This document shows positions 54,797 to 64,000 of a stretch of DNA of 64,000 bases, piece after piece. Position numbers and translations under genes: made by a program. The first letter of the stretch is position 1. Each line of letters opens with the position of its first letter. Source of the stretch: Variovorax sp. KBW07 (GTDB lineage Bacteria > Pseudomonadota > Gammaproteobacteria > Burkholderiales > Burkholderiaceae_C); NCBI RefSeq assembly GCF_003852515.1, contig NZ_QAJK01000076.1, forward strand, positions 1-64,000, given 5' to 3'. A model generated the notes under the pieces. The model had not been told where the DNA came from. It saw only the letters and a list, made by a program, of their open reading frames with translations, and made no database searches.

Positions 54797-56419
54797 ATGC
54801 GCGTCAATCTGCCCATCACCGACACCGAGTACGAGCTTGCGGAGGGTGAGGCCCTGGTGTCCCGCACGGACCTCAAGGGACGCATCACCTACGTCAACCC
54901 GGCCTTCGTCCAGGCCAGCGGCTATGCCGTCGGCGAACTCATGGGCAAGGCGCACAACATCGTGCGCCACCCCGACGTGCCCGCCGAAGCCTTTGCCGAC
55001 CTGTGGCAGACGCTGGGCCAGGGCCTGCCCTGGACCGGGCTGATCAAGAACCGGCGCAAGAACGGCGACTTCTACTGGGTGCTCGCCAACGTGACGCCCA
55101 TCAGCCGCCATGGCCGCGTGCAGGGCTACATGTCGGTGCGCAGCCGCCCCGCCCGCGCCGAAGTGATCGAGGCCGATGCGCTCTACCGCCGCATCCGCGA
55201 GGGCGGCGCCAAGGGCATCGAGATTGTGCAGGGCGAGGTGGTGCAGCGCGGCTGGACCAACCCGCTGGCACAGCTGCGGCGCATTCCGGTGCGGCGCCGG
55301 GTCTTCGGCGCGACAGCCGTGGCCGCGCTGCTGTCGCTGGGTTTCGGCGCGATGGGCTGGATGGAGGCGTCCAGGCTGGCTGCCGCTTCCGGCGCGCACA
55401 GCTGGCTTCCCGGCGTGGTTGCCGTGGGCTCCGTCGGCGCCGCGCTGGCCTGGCTGGGCCTGGGGCAGTTTCTCGGCCGCACGGTGTTCCGTCCGCTGGA
55501 CGAGGCGCTGGAAGTGGCGCGCGCCATCGCGGGCGGCGACCTGGCCCGCTTCGAAGTGCGGCCCGGCGACGAGATCACCGGCCTGCTGCGCGCGCTGAAC
55601 CAGATGAGCGCGAACCTCTTCGCCATCGTGGCGGACGTGGGCGCGAACGTTGCCGGCGTGATGTCGGCGTCGAGCCAGATCGCCTCGGGCAACCAGGACC
55701 TGTCGTCGCGCACCGAACAGCAGGCCAGCTCGCTGGAGCAGACGGCCGCGTCGATGGAAGAGCTGACCTCGACGGTGAAGCAGAACGCCGACAACGCGCG
55801 TCAGGCCAACCAGCTGGCCGTGTCGGCTTCGGAAGTGGCGGTGAAGGGCGGCAGCGTGGTCTCGCAAGTGGTCGACACCATGGGCTCGATCAACGACTCG
55901 TCGAAAAAGATCGTCGACATCATCGGCGTGATCGACGGCATCGCTTTCCAGACCAACATCCTGGCGCTGAACGCGGCCGTGGAAGCGGCACGCGCGGGCG
56001 AGCAGGGCAAGGGCTTTGCGGTGGTGGCTTCTGAAGTGCGCAGCCTGGCGCAGCGCTCGGCTTCGGCGGCCAAGGAGATCAAGACGCTGATCGGCGACTC
56101 GGTGGACAAGGTCGCGGCCGGCAGCAAGCAGGTGGCCGAGGCGGGCCGCACGATGCAGGAAATCGTGGGCAGCGTGAAGCGCGTGACCGACATCATGGGC
56201 GAGATCACGACCGCGAGCCAGGAGCAGACCTCGGGCATCGAGCAGATCAACCAGGCCATCGCGCAGATGGACCAGGTGACGCAGCAGAACGCCGCGCTGG
56301 TCGAAGAGGCTTCGGCCACGGCGCAGTCGCTGCAGGAGCAGGCCGACGGCCTGGTTCGCGCGGTGCAGGTTTTCAGGACCGAGGCCGGCGATGGCGCCGT
56401 TGCCCGGAACGAGTTTTAA
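54797..56419 (+). CDS. aer: PAS-domain chemoreceptor, Aer-like aerotaxis sensor
   Basis: 540 residues. A cytoplasmic PAS domain at the N-terminus (about 10-120: [56 protein letters not shown]) matches the FAD-binding PAS of Aer. Two closely spaced membrane helices (about 170-225), then HAMP-like and signalling modules follow. It has no periplasmic sensor domain. Aer senses redox or respiratory state, which fits a strain with a quinol oxidase and RegB/A. Starts 17 nt after receptor 3; ends ARNEF, not a proper docking pentapeptide. Confidence 0.92.
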   Translation: MRVNLPITDTEYELAEGEALVSRTDLKGRITYVNPAFVQASGYAVGELMGKAHNIVRHPDVPAEAFADLWQTLGQGLPWTGLIKNRRKNGDFYWVLANVTPISRHGRVQGYMSVRSRPARAEVIEADALYRRIREGGAKGIEIVQGEVVQRGWTNPLAQLRRIPVRRRVFGATAVAALLSLGFGAMGWMEASRLAAASGAHSWLPGVVAVGSVGAALAWLGLGQFLGRTVFRPLDEALEVARAIAGGDLARFEVRPGDEITGLLRALNQMSANLFAIVADVGANVAGVMSASSQIASGNQDLSSRTEQQASSLEQTAASMEELTSTVKQNADNARQANQLAVSASEVAVKGGSVVSQVVDTMGSINDSSKKIVDIIGVIDGIAFQTNILALNAAVEAARAGEQGKGFAVVASEVRSLAQRSASAAKEIKTLIGDSVDKVAAGSKQVAEAGRTMQEIVGSVKRVTDIMGEITTASQEQTSGIEQINQAIAQMDQVTQQNAALVEEASATAQSLQEQADGLVRAVQVFRTEAGDGAVARNEF

Positions 56420-56437
56420 AAAATCGCAGGAGAAGAG

Positions 56438-56959
56438 ATGCTGACGAAGGCAAAAGACCCATTGAACTCGGCCGCCCCGGCGCCGTCCATCGCCGCCAAC
56501 GGCCCCCGCCTGGAGGTGGTGACCTTCAAGCTGGGCGAGGAGGAATACGGCATCGACATCCAGAAGGTGCAGGAACTTCGCGGCTACGACGCGGTGACGC
56601 GCATCGCGAACGCACCGGAGTACATCAAGGGTGTGGTGAACCTGCGCGGGATCATCGTGCCGATCATCGACATGCGCATCAAGTTCGAGCTGGGCGACCC
56701 GACGTACGACCAGTTCACGGTGGTGATCGTGCTGAACATTGGCGGCCGCGTGGTGGGGATGGTGGTGGACAGCGTGTCGGACGTGATCACGCTGACGGCC
56801 GAGCAGATCAAGCCGGCGCCGGAGATGGGCTCGGTGCTGGACACCGACTACCTGATCGGGCTGGGCACGCTGGACGAGCGGATGCTGATTTTGGTGGACA
56901 TCGACCGGCTGATGTCGAGCGACGAAATGGGTCTTGTAGAAGCCGCCGCCACCGCCTGA
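56438..56959 (+). CDS. cheW: chemotaxis adaptor CheW (copy 2)
   Basis: 173 residues, AGGAGAAG ribosome site. Core domain is identical in amino-acid sequence to copy 1 (see 48838-49365); the N-terminal ([20 protein letters not shown]) and C-terminal (VEAAATA) tails differ. It follows the Aer-like gene by 18 nt and precedes another receptor. Two interchangeable cores suggest dosage or a recent duplication rather than separate specificities. Confidence 0.95.
   Translation: MLTKAKDPLNSAAPAPSIAANGPRLEVVTFKLGEEEYGIDIQKVQELRGYDAVTRIANAPEYIKGVVNLRGIIVPIIDMRIKFELGDPTYDQFTVVIVLNIGGRVVGMVVDSVSDVITLTAEQIKPAPEMGSVLDTDYLIGLGTLDERMLILVDIDRLMSSDEMGLVEAAATA
56507..56935 (+). repeat. cheW core duplicate, copy 2
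   Basis: 429 bp matching 48916-49344 with only synonymous differences; the similarity stops abruptly at both ends, the pattern left by gene conversion. Confidence 0.9.
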
Positions 56960-57023
56960 TTGCCGCGCCATGGCCGCACGGCCAGGTATCGGTCCATCGC
57001 CTTCAACCTTCAACGCCTGCACC

Positions 57024-58700
57024 ATGAACTTCTTTTCCAACCTGCGCATCGGGACCCGGCTGGCCGTGGCCTTCACCATCGTCCTGGGCCTGACCGTGAT
57101 TTCCACCGCCATCGCGCTGGTTTCCGCGCGAAGCAACGCGGAAGCCACCCGGCTCATGATGGAAAGCCCGCTGGCCAAGGAACGGCTGATCTCCGACTGG
57201 TACGTGCTGACCTACTCGGCCATTGCGCGCACGTCGATGATCGCGCGCACCACCGACGAGACGCTGCCGGTGGTGTTCGCGGACGTCATCTCGGACAGCG
57301 TGAAGAAGGGCAGCGAGACCATGGCGAAGGTCGAGAAGCTGCTGGTGACAGAAGAAGAAAAGGCGCTCTACAAATCGATCGTCGCGTTGCGCGCCAAGTA
57401 CCAGGCCGCCAAAGACGAAGTGGGCAAGGCCAGGGCGAGCGGCAGCGCGGTGGACACCACGCGTGCGTTCAAGGAATCGTTCCAGCCCGCGGCAAAGGCC
57501 TACGAAACCAGCGTGCTCAACCTGCTGTCGATGGAGCGCAAGGCCATCGACGACATGAGCCTGGCCATCGACGCGGCGAACGCGCACAGCTTCAACCTGC
57601 AGATGCTGCTGACTTTGCTGACGGTGATCAGCGGCGGCATCTTCGCGCTGTTCATCTCGCGCAGCATCGTGCGGCCGCTGGCCAAGGCCGTGGTGGTTGC
57701 GCAGACGGTGGCCGGCGGTGACCTGAGCGCGAACATCCAGGTGGAGAGCCGCGACGAGGCGGGCCAGCTGATGCAGGCGCTGAAGAACATGAACGAGAAC
57801 CTGGCCAAGGTGGTGGGCGAGGTGCGCACGGGCACGGAGACGATTGCGACGGCTTCGGGGCAGATTGCTTCGGGGAACCAGGATCTTTCTTCGCGCACGG
57901 AAGAGCAGGCGAGTTCGCTGGAGCAGACGGCGGCGTCGATGGAAGAGCTGACCTCGACGGTGAAGCAGAACGCTGATAACGCCCGTCAGGCGAACCAGCT
58001 GGCTGTGTCGGCTTCCGAGGTGGCGGTGAAGGGCGGTAGCGTGGTGTCGCAAGTGGTCGACACGATGGGCTCGATCAATGCGTCGTCCAAGAAGATCGTG
58101 GACATCATCGGCGTGATCGATGGCATCGCCTTCCAGACCAACATCCTGGCGCTGAATGCGGCTGTGGAAGCTGCTCGTGCAGGCGAGCAAGGCCGCGGCT
58201 TTGCTGTCGTGGCCTCTGAAGTCCGCAGCCTTGCGCAGCGTTCGGCCGCAGCTGCCAAGGAAATCAAGACCCTCATCGGCGACTCGGTAGAAAAGGTCGA
58301 AGAGGGCAGCAAGCAGGTGGCGGAAGCCGGCCGCACCATGGAAGAAATCGTCGGCAGCGTCAAGCGTGTGACGGACATCATGGGAGAGATCACCGCGGCG
58401 AGCCAGGAACAAACGTCCGGCATCGAACAGATCAACCAGGCCATCACGCAGATGGACCAGGTGACGCAGCAGAACGCAGCCTTGGTCGAAGAGGCATCGG
58501 CCGCAGCCCAGTCGTTGCAGGAACAAGCCGGCAGCCTCGTGCAAGCCGTCAGCATCTTCAAGCTCGACACCGACGGCCAGGCCGCCTCCCGCCCACAGGC
58601 CCGCGCACTGCCGGCCACCCCGCGCGAGAAGCTGGCGGCCGCGGTGCCCCGGCTGGCCGCGGCGGGCGCGGATGCCGCCGGCGACTGGCGTGCTTTCTAG
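57024..58700 (+). CDS. methyl-accepting chemotaxis protein 4
   Basis: 558 residues from [19 protein letters not shown]1 about 11-31, sensor with [24 protein letters not shown]2 about 192-214, HAMP ([18 protein letters not shown]) and signalling module. A linker ([16 protein letters not shown]) ends in the pentapeptide DWRAF. The upstream Met at 56970 is rejected because it lies in the spacer after cheW and lacks a ribosome site. Confidence 0.95.
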   Translation: MNFFSNLRIGTRLAVAFTIVLGLTVISTAIALVSARSNAEATRLMMESPLAKERLISDWYVLTYSAIARTSMIARTTDETLPVVFADVISDSVKKGSETMAKVEKLLVTEEEKALYKSIVALRAKYQAAKDEVGKARASGSAVDTTRAFKESFQPAAKAYETSVLNLLSMERKAIDDMSLAIDAANAHSFNLQMLLTLLTVISGGIFALFISRSIVRPLAKAVVVAQTVAGGDLSANIQVESRDEAGQLMQALKNMNENLAKVVGEVRTGTETIATASGQIASGNQDLSSRTEEQASSLEQTAASMEELTSTVKQNADNARQANQLAVSASEVAVKGGSVVSQVVDTMGSINASSKKIVDIIGVIDGIAFQTNILALNAAVEAARAGEQGRGFAVVASEVRSLAQRSAAAAKEIKTLIGDSVEKVEEGSKQVAEAGRTMEEIVGSVKRVTDIMGEITAASQEQTSGIEQINQAITQMDQVTQQNAALVEEASAAAQSLQEQAGSLVQAVSIFKLDTDGQAASRPQARALPATPREKLAAAVPRLAAAGADAAGDWRAF

Positions 58701-58799
58701 GAATGGATAACCGCCGCGGGCACCGTCGGCCGGCCCTGCCGGGCGACCGTGTTCCGCGGCGGCGAGTTGAATCGGGCTCCACGGCCCAAAGGAAAAATC

Positions 58800-60521
58800 A
58801 TTAAAACTTTCTACAACCTCAAAATCGCGACCAAGCTGCTTGTGTCGTTCATCGCCGTGCTTGTGTTGACGGCCTGCCTTGGCGCCTTCTCGGTGTTGCA
58901 ACTGGGCAAGGTCCACGACATGTCGACGGACCTGGCAACCAACTGGATGCCCGCCACGCGTTCGTTGCTCGAAATGAAGAACCTGGTGGCGCGCTACCGT
59001 TCCCAGGAACTGCAGCACATCCTCTCGGGTTCGTACGACGAAATGGCCGTCTACGAAAAGTCGATGGACGAAACCTGGAGCGCGCTGCAGAAGACCCGCA
59101 CCGAGTACGAGACGCTCATTTCGGAGCCGGAGGAGCGCGAGATCTACCCGGTGTACGAGAAGCTGCTGGCCCAGTACGCCATAGAGCACAACAAGATCAT
59201 CGCCATCTCGCACACGCAGGAGAGCGAACAGGCCACCGCGCTGATCCGTGGCAAGTCGCTGCAGCTGAACCGCGAGATCACCTCGGCGCTCGACAAGCTG
59301 ACCGAAGTGAACGTGAAGGGCGCCATCCGTGCCGGCGTCACGGCCGACGAGGTGTTTGCGAAAGCCCGCCTTTGGGTGCTCGGCATGCTGCTGGGCAGCG
59401 TGGCGCTGGGCCTGGTGCTGGCCCTGTGGATTGCGCGCATCGTCGCGCGTCCGCTGGCCGAGGCGGTGAAGGTGGCGCAGTCGGTGGCCGCGGGCGACCT
59501 GACCAGCCGCATCGAGGCGCACACGACGGACGAGACCGGTTTGCTGCTGGACGCCCTGAAGGGCATGAACGACAGCCTGGTGAAGATCGTCGGGGAAGTG
59601 CGCACGGGGACGGACACGATCGCCACGGCATCGAGCCAGATCGCTTCGGGGAACCAGGATCTTTCTTCGCGCACGGAAGAGCAGGCCAGTTCGCTGGAGC
59701 AGACCGCTGCTTCGATGGAAGAACTGACTTCGACGGTGAAGCAGAACGCTGATAACGCGCGTCAGGCCAACCAACTGGCCGTGTCGGCTTCGGAAGTTGC
59801 CGTGAAGGGCGGCAGCGTCGTGTCGCAAGTGGTCGACACGATGGGCTCGATCAATGCATCGTCGAAGAAGATCGTCGACATCATCGGTGTCATCGATGGC
59901 ATCGCCTTCCAGACCAACATCCTGGCTTTGAATGCGGCTGTTGAAGCTGCTCGTGCTGGCGAACAAGGCCGTGGCTTTGCAGTCGTGGCTTCCGAGGTTC
60001 GCAGCCTGGCCCAACGCTCGGCCGCAGCAGCCAAGGAAATCAAGACCCTCATCGGCGATTCGGTCGAGAAGGTCGAAGAGGGCAGCAAGCAAGTCGCGGA
60101 AGCCGGCCGCACGATGGACGAGATCGTCGGCAGCGTGAGACGCGTGACGGACATCATGGGCGAGATCACCGCAGCGAGCCAGGAGCAGACCTCGGGCATT
60201 GAACAGATCAACCAGGCCATCACGCAGATGGACCAGGTGACGCAGCAGAACGCCGCACTGGTCGAAGAAGCCTCGGCCGCAGCGCAATCGCTTCAGGAAC
60301 AAGCCGGCAGCCTTGTGCAAGCCGTCAGCATCTTCAAGCTCGACACGCACGCCATGGCCGCGCGCCCCAATTTCAAGCGCCTCACCCCGATTCCGAAGGC
60401 TGCCCCGCCGGCGCCCAAGGCACGTGCCAAGGCGCTGCCGGCGCAACGGAGCACGGGTTCACGTACCGCCCCCCAACTCGCCATGGCCGGCGACGCGAAG
60501 GGCGACTGGACCGAGTTCTAA
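58800..60521 (+). CDS. methyl-accepting chemotaxis protein 5, probable ATT start
   Basis: 573 residues if translated from ATT at 58800 ([15 protein letters not shown]), 6 nt after an AAAGGA ribosome site. The first standard in-frame codon is a GTG at 58749, which would add 17 residues of non-family sequence and has no ribosome site. TM1 about 10-30, sensor about 31-188 ([20 protein letters not shown], 4HB-type), TM2 near 200, HAMP, signalling module, Pro-rich linker and the terminal pentapeptide DWTEF. Related to Tar/Tsr-type small-molecule receptors with unknown ligand. Confidence 0.9.
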   Translation: MKTFYNLKIATKLLVSFIAVLVLTACLGAFSVLQLGKVHDMSTDLATNWMPATRSLLEMKNLVARYRSQELQHILSGSYDEMAVYEKSMDETWSALQKTRTEYETLISEPEEREIYPVYEKLLAQYAIEHNKIIAISHTQESEQATALIRGKSLQLNREITSALDKLTEVNVKGAIRAGVTADEVFAKARLWVLGMLLGSVALGLVLALWIARIVARPLAEAVKVAQSVAAGDLTSRIEAHTTDETGLLLDALKGMNDSLVKIVGEVRTGTDTIATASSQIASGNQDLSSRTEEQASSLEQTAASMEELTSTVKQNADNARQANQLAVSASEVAVKGGSVVSQVVDTMGSINASSKKIVDIIGVIDGIAFQTNILALNAAVEAARAGEQGRGFAVVASEVRSLAQRSAAAAKEIKTLIGDSVEKVEEGSKQVAEAGRTMDEIVGSVRRVTDIMGEITAASQEQTSGIEQINQAITQMDQVTQQNAALVEEASAAAQSLQEQAGSLVQAVSIFKLDTHAMAARPNFKRLTPIPKAAPPAPKARAKALPAQRSTGSRTAPQLAMAGDAKGDWTEF

Positions 60522-60536
60522 AAGAAGGAAGAGGGC

Positions 60537-60563
60537 TCAACACTCGCGGGCCCGTGCCGATAA
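60537..60563 (+). promoter_or_regulatory. sigma-28 (FliA) promoter of receptor 6
   Basis: TCAACACT, 11-nt spacer, GCCGATAA. Same design as the promoter at 53061-53087, and likewise directly after a receptor gene ending in DWTEF. Confidence 0.8.
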
Positions 60564-60623
60564 CGAAACGACAACGCCGCGTCCCGCGGTGGGATTCGTT
60601 CCAGTTCTGAAAGAAGAAGACAA

Positions 60624-62348
60624 ATGAGTTTGAAGAACCTGAAGATCGGCACGCGCCTTGGGCTCGGCTTTGCCGCCATCCTGTTGCTGATGGCCGTCAT
60701 TGCCGGCACCGGCATGCTGCGCCTGGCGAACGTGGGCAGCGCGACCGACGAGATGATGAAGCACGCGCTGGTCAAGGAGCGCCTGGCCAACCAGTGGTCG
60801 AACCTGCTGGGCCCGACGATCGTTCGATCGTTCGCGATGGTCAAGGCGACCGATCCGGCCGTCGTGACCTACTTCGCCAATGCCCGCGCCGAGAGCTCGG
60901 CAAAGATCAACCCGGTGCAGAAGAAGCTCGAGGAAATGCTGACTTCACCGGAAGAAAAGAAGCTGTATGCCGACGTGGCCGACGCGCGCGCGGTGGTGCT
61001 GGAGATCATCGAGAAGATCAACAAGCTCAAGACCGACGGCAAGAGCGCGGAGGCCAGCGAGCTGGCCGACACCAAGTTCGCGGCAGGGCTGACCGTCTAC
61101 GAGAATGCGGTGGCCAACCTCGCGGCGCACCAGCGCGACAAGATCGACGCCGTTGCGTTGGGCATTGCGGCCGACCAGTCGACGGGCCAGACCACGCTGA
61201 TGGTGCTGTCGGCGATTGCGCTGCTGGTGGGCGCACTGTTCGCGTGGCGCCTGAGCGTGGGCATCGTGCGCCCGCTGGGCCATGCGGTGACCGTTGCCGA
61301 AACCGTGGCTGGCGGTGACCTGAGCGCGAACATCCGCGTCGAAAGCCGCGACGAGGCCGGCCAATTGATGCAGGCGTTGAAGGACATGAACGCGAACCTG
61401 GCCAAGGTGGTCGGTGAAGTGCGTACTGGCACCGAGACGATTGCCACGGCTTCGGGGCAGATCGCTTCGGGGAATGAAGACCTGTCGTCGCGCACCGAGC
61501 AGCAGGCCAGCTCGCTGGAGCAGACGGCTGCTTCGATGGAGGAGCTGACTTCGACGGTCAAGCAGAACGCTGATAACGCGCGTCAGGCGAACCAGCTGGC
61601 TGTGTCGGCTTCGGAAGTTGCGGTGAAGGGCGGCAGCGTCGTGTCGCAAGTGGTCGACACGATGGGCTCGATCAATGCGTCGTCCAAGAAGATCGTGGAC
61701 ATCATCGGTGTCATCGATGGCATCGCCTTCCAAACGAACATCCTGGCATTGAATGCGGCCGTTGAAGCTGCACGCGCTGGCGAGCAGGGCCGCGGCTTTG
61801 CGGTGGTGGCTTCGGAAGTTCGCAGTCTGGCCCAACGCTCGGCTGCAGCGGCCAAGGAAATCAAGACGCTGATTGGCGACTCGGTAGAGAAGGTCGAAGA
61901 GGGCAGCAAGCAAGTGGCAGAAGCCGGCCGCACCATGGAAGAAATCGTCGGCAGCGTCAAGCGCGTGACGGACATCATGGGCGAGATCACCGCGGCGAGC
62001 CAGGAACAGACCTCGGGCATCGAGCAGATCAACCAGGCCATCACGCAGATGGACCAGGTCACGCAACAGAACGCGGCACTGGTCGAAGAAGCATCGGCCG
62101 CAGCGCAATCGCTTCAGGAACAAGCCGGCAGCCTCGTGCAAGCCGTCAGCATTTTCAAGCTCGATGCCAACGCCGTCGCCACGAACCGCCCGGGTTTCAA
62201 GCGCGTCACGCCGATTCCGCAGCCGGCCAAACCCGCGCCCAAGCCACGCGCCAAGTCGCTCCCCGCTGCCCGCCGCGAACCCGGCACGGGCGCCGCTCCG
62301 CAGCTGGCCATGAGCAACGACGCCAAGGGCGACTGGACGGAATTCTGA
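60624..62348 (+). CDS. methyl-accepting chemotaxis protein 6
   Basis: 574 residues from [18 protein letters not shown]1 about 11-31, sensor similar to receptor 3, TM2 ([17 protein letters not shown]), HAMP and signalling module. The C-terminal linker and tail ([20 protein letters not shown] ... DWTEF) are almost identical to those of receptor 2. Front and tail therefore have different closest relatives. It carries the CheR-docking pentapeptide. Last receptor before flgK. Confidence 0.95.
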   Translation: MSLKNLKIGTRLGLGFAAILLLMAVIAGTGMLRLANVGSATDEMMKHALVKERLANQWSNLLGPTIVRSFAMVKATDPAVVTYFANARAESSAKINPVQKKLEEMLTSPEEKKLYADVADARAVVLEIIEKINKLKTDGKSAEASELADTKFAAGLTVYENAVANLAAHQRDKIDAVALGIAADQSTGQTTLMVLSAIALLVGALFAWRLSVGIVRPLGHAVTVAETVAGGDLSANIRVESRDEAGQLMQALKDMNANLAKVVGEVRTGTETIATASGQIASGNEDLSSRTEQQASSLEQTAASMEELTSTVKQNADNARQANQLAVSASEVAVKGGSVVSQVVDTMGSINASSKKIVDIIGVIDGIAFQTNILALNAAVEAARAGEQGRGFAVVASEVRSLAQRSAAAAKEIKTLIGDSVEKVEEGSKQVAEAGRTMEEIVGSVKRVTDIMGEITAASQEQTSGIEQINQAITQMDQVTQQNAALVEEASAAAQSLQEQAGSLVQAVSIFKLDANAVATNRPGFKRVTPIPQPAKPAPKPRAKSLPAARREPGTGAAPQLAMSNDAKGDWTEF

Positions 62349-62379
62349 GCACGCAGGCCGGCATGCGCCAAACCGACCC

Positions 62380-62406
62380 TCAAGTTTCGGCCCGCGCTGC
62401 CGATAG
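62380..62406 (+). promoter_or_regulatory. sigma-28 (FliA) promoter of flgK
   Basis: TCAAGTTT, 11-nt spacer, GCCGATAG, 68 nt before the flgK ATG. This matches the class III control expected for hook-filament junction genes. Confidence 0.85.
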
Positions 62407-62473
62407 ATACCCAGAGGCATCGTTCGCGATGCCGGCACCAACACCCCTTTGACAGATTGACAGGTAAAGCCCT

Positions 62474-64000
62474 ATGTCCGGAAGCATGTTCTACACGGGT
62501 CTGAGCGGCCTCGGCGTCGCCCGCACCGCGCTGATGACCACGGCCCACAACACAGCCAACGCGTACACGGCGGGCTACAGCCGCCAGGTGGCCGAGATCG
62601 CCTCGGCCGGCGGCATTTCGAGCGGCTCGGGCTTCATCGGCTCGGGCGCCAACGTGCTCACCGTGTCGCGCAGCTACGACCGCTACCTGACCGCGCAGCT
62701 GTCGGCCGCGCAGTCGGCCTCGGCCGCGCTGGCCACCAACGGCACGCAGATCAACCGCATCGACACGCTGCTGGCCGACAAGACGTCGGGCATCTCGCCG
62801 CTGATGCAGAGCTTCTTCACCAGCATCCAGGGCGTGGCCAACACGCCGGCCGACCCGGCGGCGCGCCAGCAGATGATCAGCTCCGCGCAGGCGCTGGCGA
62901 CCAAGCTGCGCTCCACCGACCAGTACCTGTCGGACCTGAACTCCTCGGTCAACGAGCAGATCGACGGCAGCGTGGCGCAGATCAACACCTACGCGGCCAA
63001 GATCGCCAGCCTCAACCAGCAGATCAGCCAGCTCAGCGCCGTGGCCGGCGGCCAGCCGCCCAACGACCTGCTCGACCAGCGCGACCAGCTGGTCAGCCAG
63101 CTGAGCCAGGTGGTGGACGTGAAGGTGCTGCAGCAGGACAACGGCAAGTACAACGTGTTCATCGCCACCGGCCAGTCGCTGGTGGTGGGCGACTACGCCG
63201 CCAAGATGGCGTCGGTGGCGTCGGCGGCCGACCCGACCCGCAAGGTGGTCGCGCTCACGGGCTTTGCCGGCAACACCAATGAAATCGACGACAGCACCCT
63301 CAAGGGCGGCGTGCTCGGCGGCCTGATGGCCTTCCGCAGGGACACGCTCATTCCCACGCAGAACTCCATCGGCCGACTCGCGATGTCGGTGGCCGATGCG
63401 GTCAATGCGCAGCACAAGCTGGGCGTGGACCTGAACGGCGCGCTGGGAACCAACTTCTTCAGCCAGTCGGTGCCGGGCGCGATCCCGAACGCCGGCAACG
63501 CGGGCAACCTCGAACTGGGCGCCTCGCTGAGCGACGTGTCGAAGCTCACGACCAGCGACTACAACGTTGCGGTGACCGACGTGGCCGGCGTGCTCACCTA
63601 TTCGGTCACCCGGCTATCCGACAAGACGTCGATGGGCACCTTCACTACTTTCCCGATCACTTTCGACGGCGTGAGCCTCACGGCCGCCAGCGGCACGGCG
63701 CAGGCCGGCGACTCTTTCCTGGTGCAGCCCACCCGCACCGGCGCGCGCGACATCGACGTGCTGGTTCGCGATCCGTCCAAGGTGGCGGCCGCATCGCCCA
63801 TCGTGACCGGCAACACCGCCGGCAACAAGGGCACCGGCGCGCTGGGCGCGGCCAGCGTCGACGCGACCTATCCGGGCACGCCGCTGGCCGGGCCGGTCAC
63901 GCTGACCTTCAACTCCGGCACCGGCGCGCTGTCGGGCTTTCCCGCCACCTCGGCGGTGACTGTCACGCTGGCCAACGGCACCGCCACCACGTACCCGGCC
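62474..64000 (+). CDS. flgK: flagellar hook-filament junction protein FlgK (3' end cut by window)
   Basis: First 509 residues, running off the right edge. N-terminal axial helix: GSMFYTGLSGLGVARTALMTTAHNTANAYTAGYSRQVAEI. The FlgK-specific LLDQRDQLVSQLSQVVDVKVLQQDNG follows near residue 197. FlgK joins hook to filament and is chaperoned by FlgN. The AGGTAAAG ribosome site precedes ATG. The middle domain is long and rich in Gly/Thr/Ala, as usual for the variable part. Confidence 0.95.
   Translation, partial: MSGSMFYTGLSGLGVARTALMTTAHNTANAYTAGYSRQVAEIASAGGISSGSGFIGSGANVLTVSRSYDRYLTAQLSAAQSASAALATNGTQINRIDTLLADKTSGISPLMQSFFTSIQGVANTPADPAARQQMISSAQALATKLRSTDQYLSDLNSSVNEQIDGSVAQINTYAAKIASLNQQISQLSAVAGGQPPNDLLDQRDQLVSQLSQVVDVKVLQQDNGKYNVFIATGQSLVVGDYAAKMASVASAADPTRKVVALTGFAGNTNEIDDSTLKGGVLGGLMAFRRDTLIPTQNSIGRLAMSVADAVNAQHKLGVDLNGALGTNFFSQSVPGAIPNAGNAGNLELGASLSDVSKLTTSDYNVAVTDVAGVLTYSVTRLSDKTSMGTFTTFPITFDGVSLTAASGTAQAGDSFLVQPTRTGARDIDVLVRDPSKVAAASPIVTGNTAGNKGTGALGAASVDATYPGTPLAGPVTLTFNSGTGALSGFPATSAVTVTLANGTATTYPA

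Noticed and set aside
51409-54888. Very long minus-strand open frame (1159 codons) opposite receptors 2 and 3; similar frames of 1147 and 850 codons at 57003-60446 and 54626-57178
   Set aside because: These frames are His/Arg/Leu-rich, repeat in the same way opposite each receptor, and follow from codon bias of the repeated signalling modules. No start signals or domains are seen.

Overview
The window is GC-rich, densely coding DNA from a betaproteobacterium, most likely the order Burkholderiales, family Comamonadaceae, and Variovorax-like. This placement rests on gene content, codon style and dispersed GC-rich intergenic repeats recognised by eye; no database search was possible. There is no CRISPR array, insertion sequence, prophage or rRNA. 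One tRNA gene is present.

Layout. (1) 0.2-0.9 kb: a PAQR/hemolysin III membrane protein. (2) 1.0-7.9 kb, minus strand: a respiratory operon cyoABCD (bo3 quinol oxidase), then a SURF1-family gene, then a RegB/RegA-type redox-sensing two-component system. An MFS transporter diverges from it. (3) 9.5-15.4 kb: a HAD phosphatase with a small coupled gene, then on the minus strand a polar amino-acid ABC importer (binding protein, two permeases, ATPase) ending in a 2-oxoglutarate/Fe(II) oxygenase, and an unrecognised 204-residue protein. (4) 15.6-24.1 kb: housekeeping genes: fabV, a truncated hemoglobin plus FAD reductase, an Smr protein, radC, an FKBP isomerase, ispH, a threonine dehydratase-like enzyme, serS and tRNA-Ser(CGA). 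(5) 24.2-30.8 kb: a secreted protein of unknown function, then a catabolic operon with a DapA-family aldolase/lyase and a complete branched-chain-type ABC importer. (6) 30.8-37.5 kb, minus strand: a seven-gene acyl-CoA degradation operon (CoA ligase, thiolase, two MaoC proteins, SDR, acyl-CoA dehydrogenase, alpha-methylacyl-CoA racemase-like protein).

(7) 37.9-64 kb: flagellar and chemotaxis island. On the minus strand lie flgA and a flgM-flgN operon that continues into a YadA-type membrane anchor without passenger and an atypical winged-helix regulator whose receiver domain lacks the phospho-acceptor aspartate. On the plus strand flgBCDEFGHIJ is followed by about 13.5 kb of chemotaxis genes (two cheW, seven methyl-accepting receptors and a receptor-like stub) and then flgK, which runs off the right edge.

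The flagellar part carries its own regulatory logic. Four good sigma-28 (FliA) promoters, all with an 11-bp spacer, are visible ahead of flgM, two receptor genes and flgK. Export of FlgM would release FliA and switch on the receptors, FlgK and, through the flgM operon, the YadA-like protein and its regulator. The receptor genes share almost identical signalling modules, and the two cheW cores are identical in protein sequence, which points to recent duplication and gene conversion.

The most unusual points are the passenger-less YadA anchor and aspartate-less regulator in the flgM operon, the homogenised receptor array between flgJ and flgK, a receptor gene that appears to start at ATT, a repeat element lying over the 5' end of flgI, and a LivF-type ATPase with Arg in place of the Walker A Lys.
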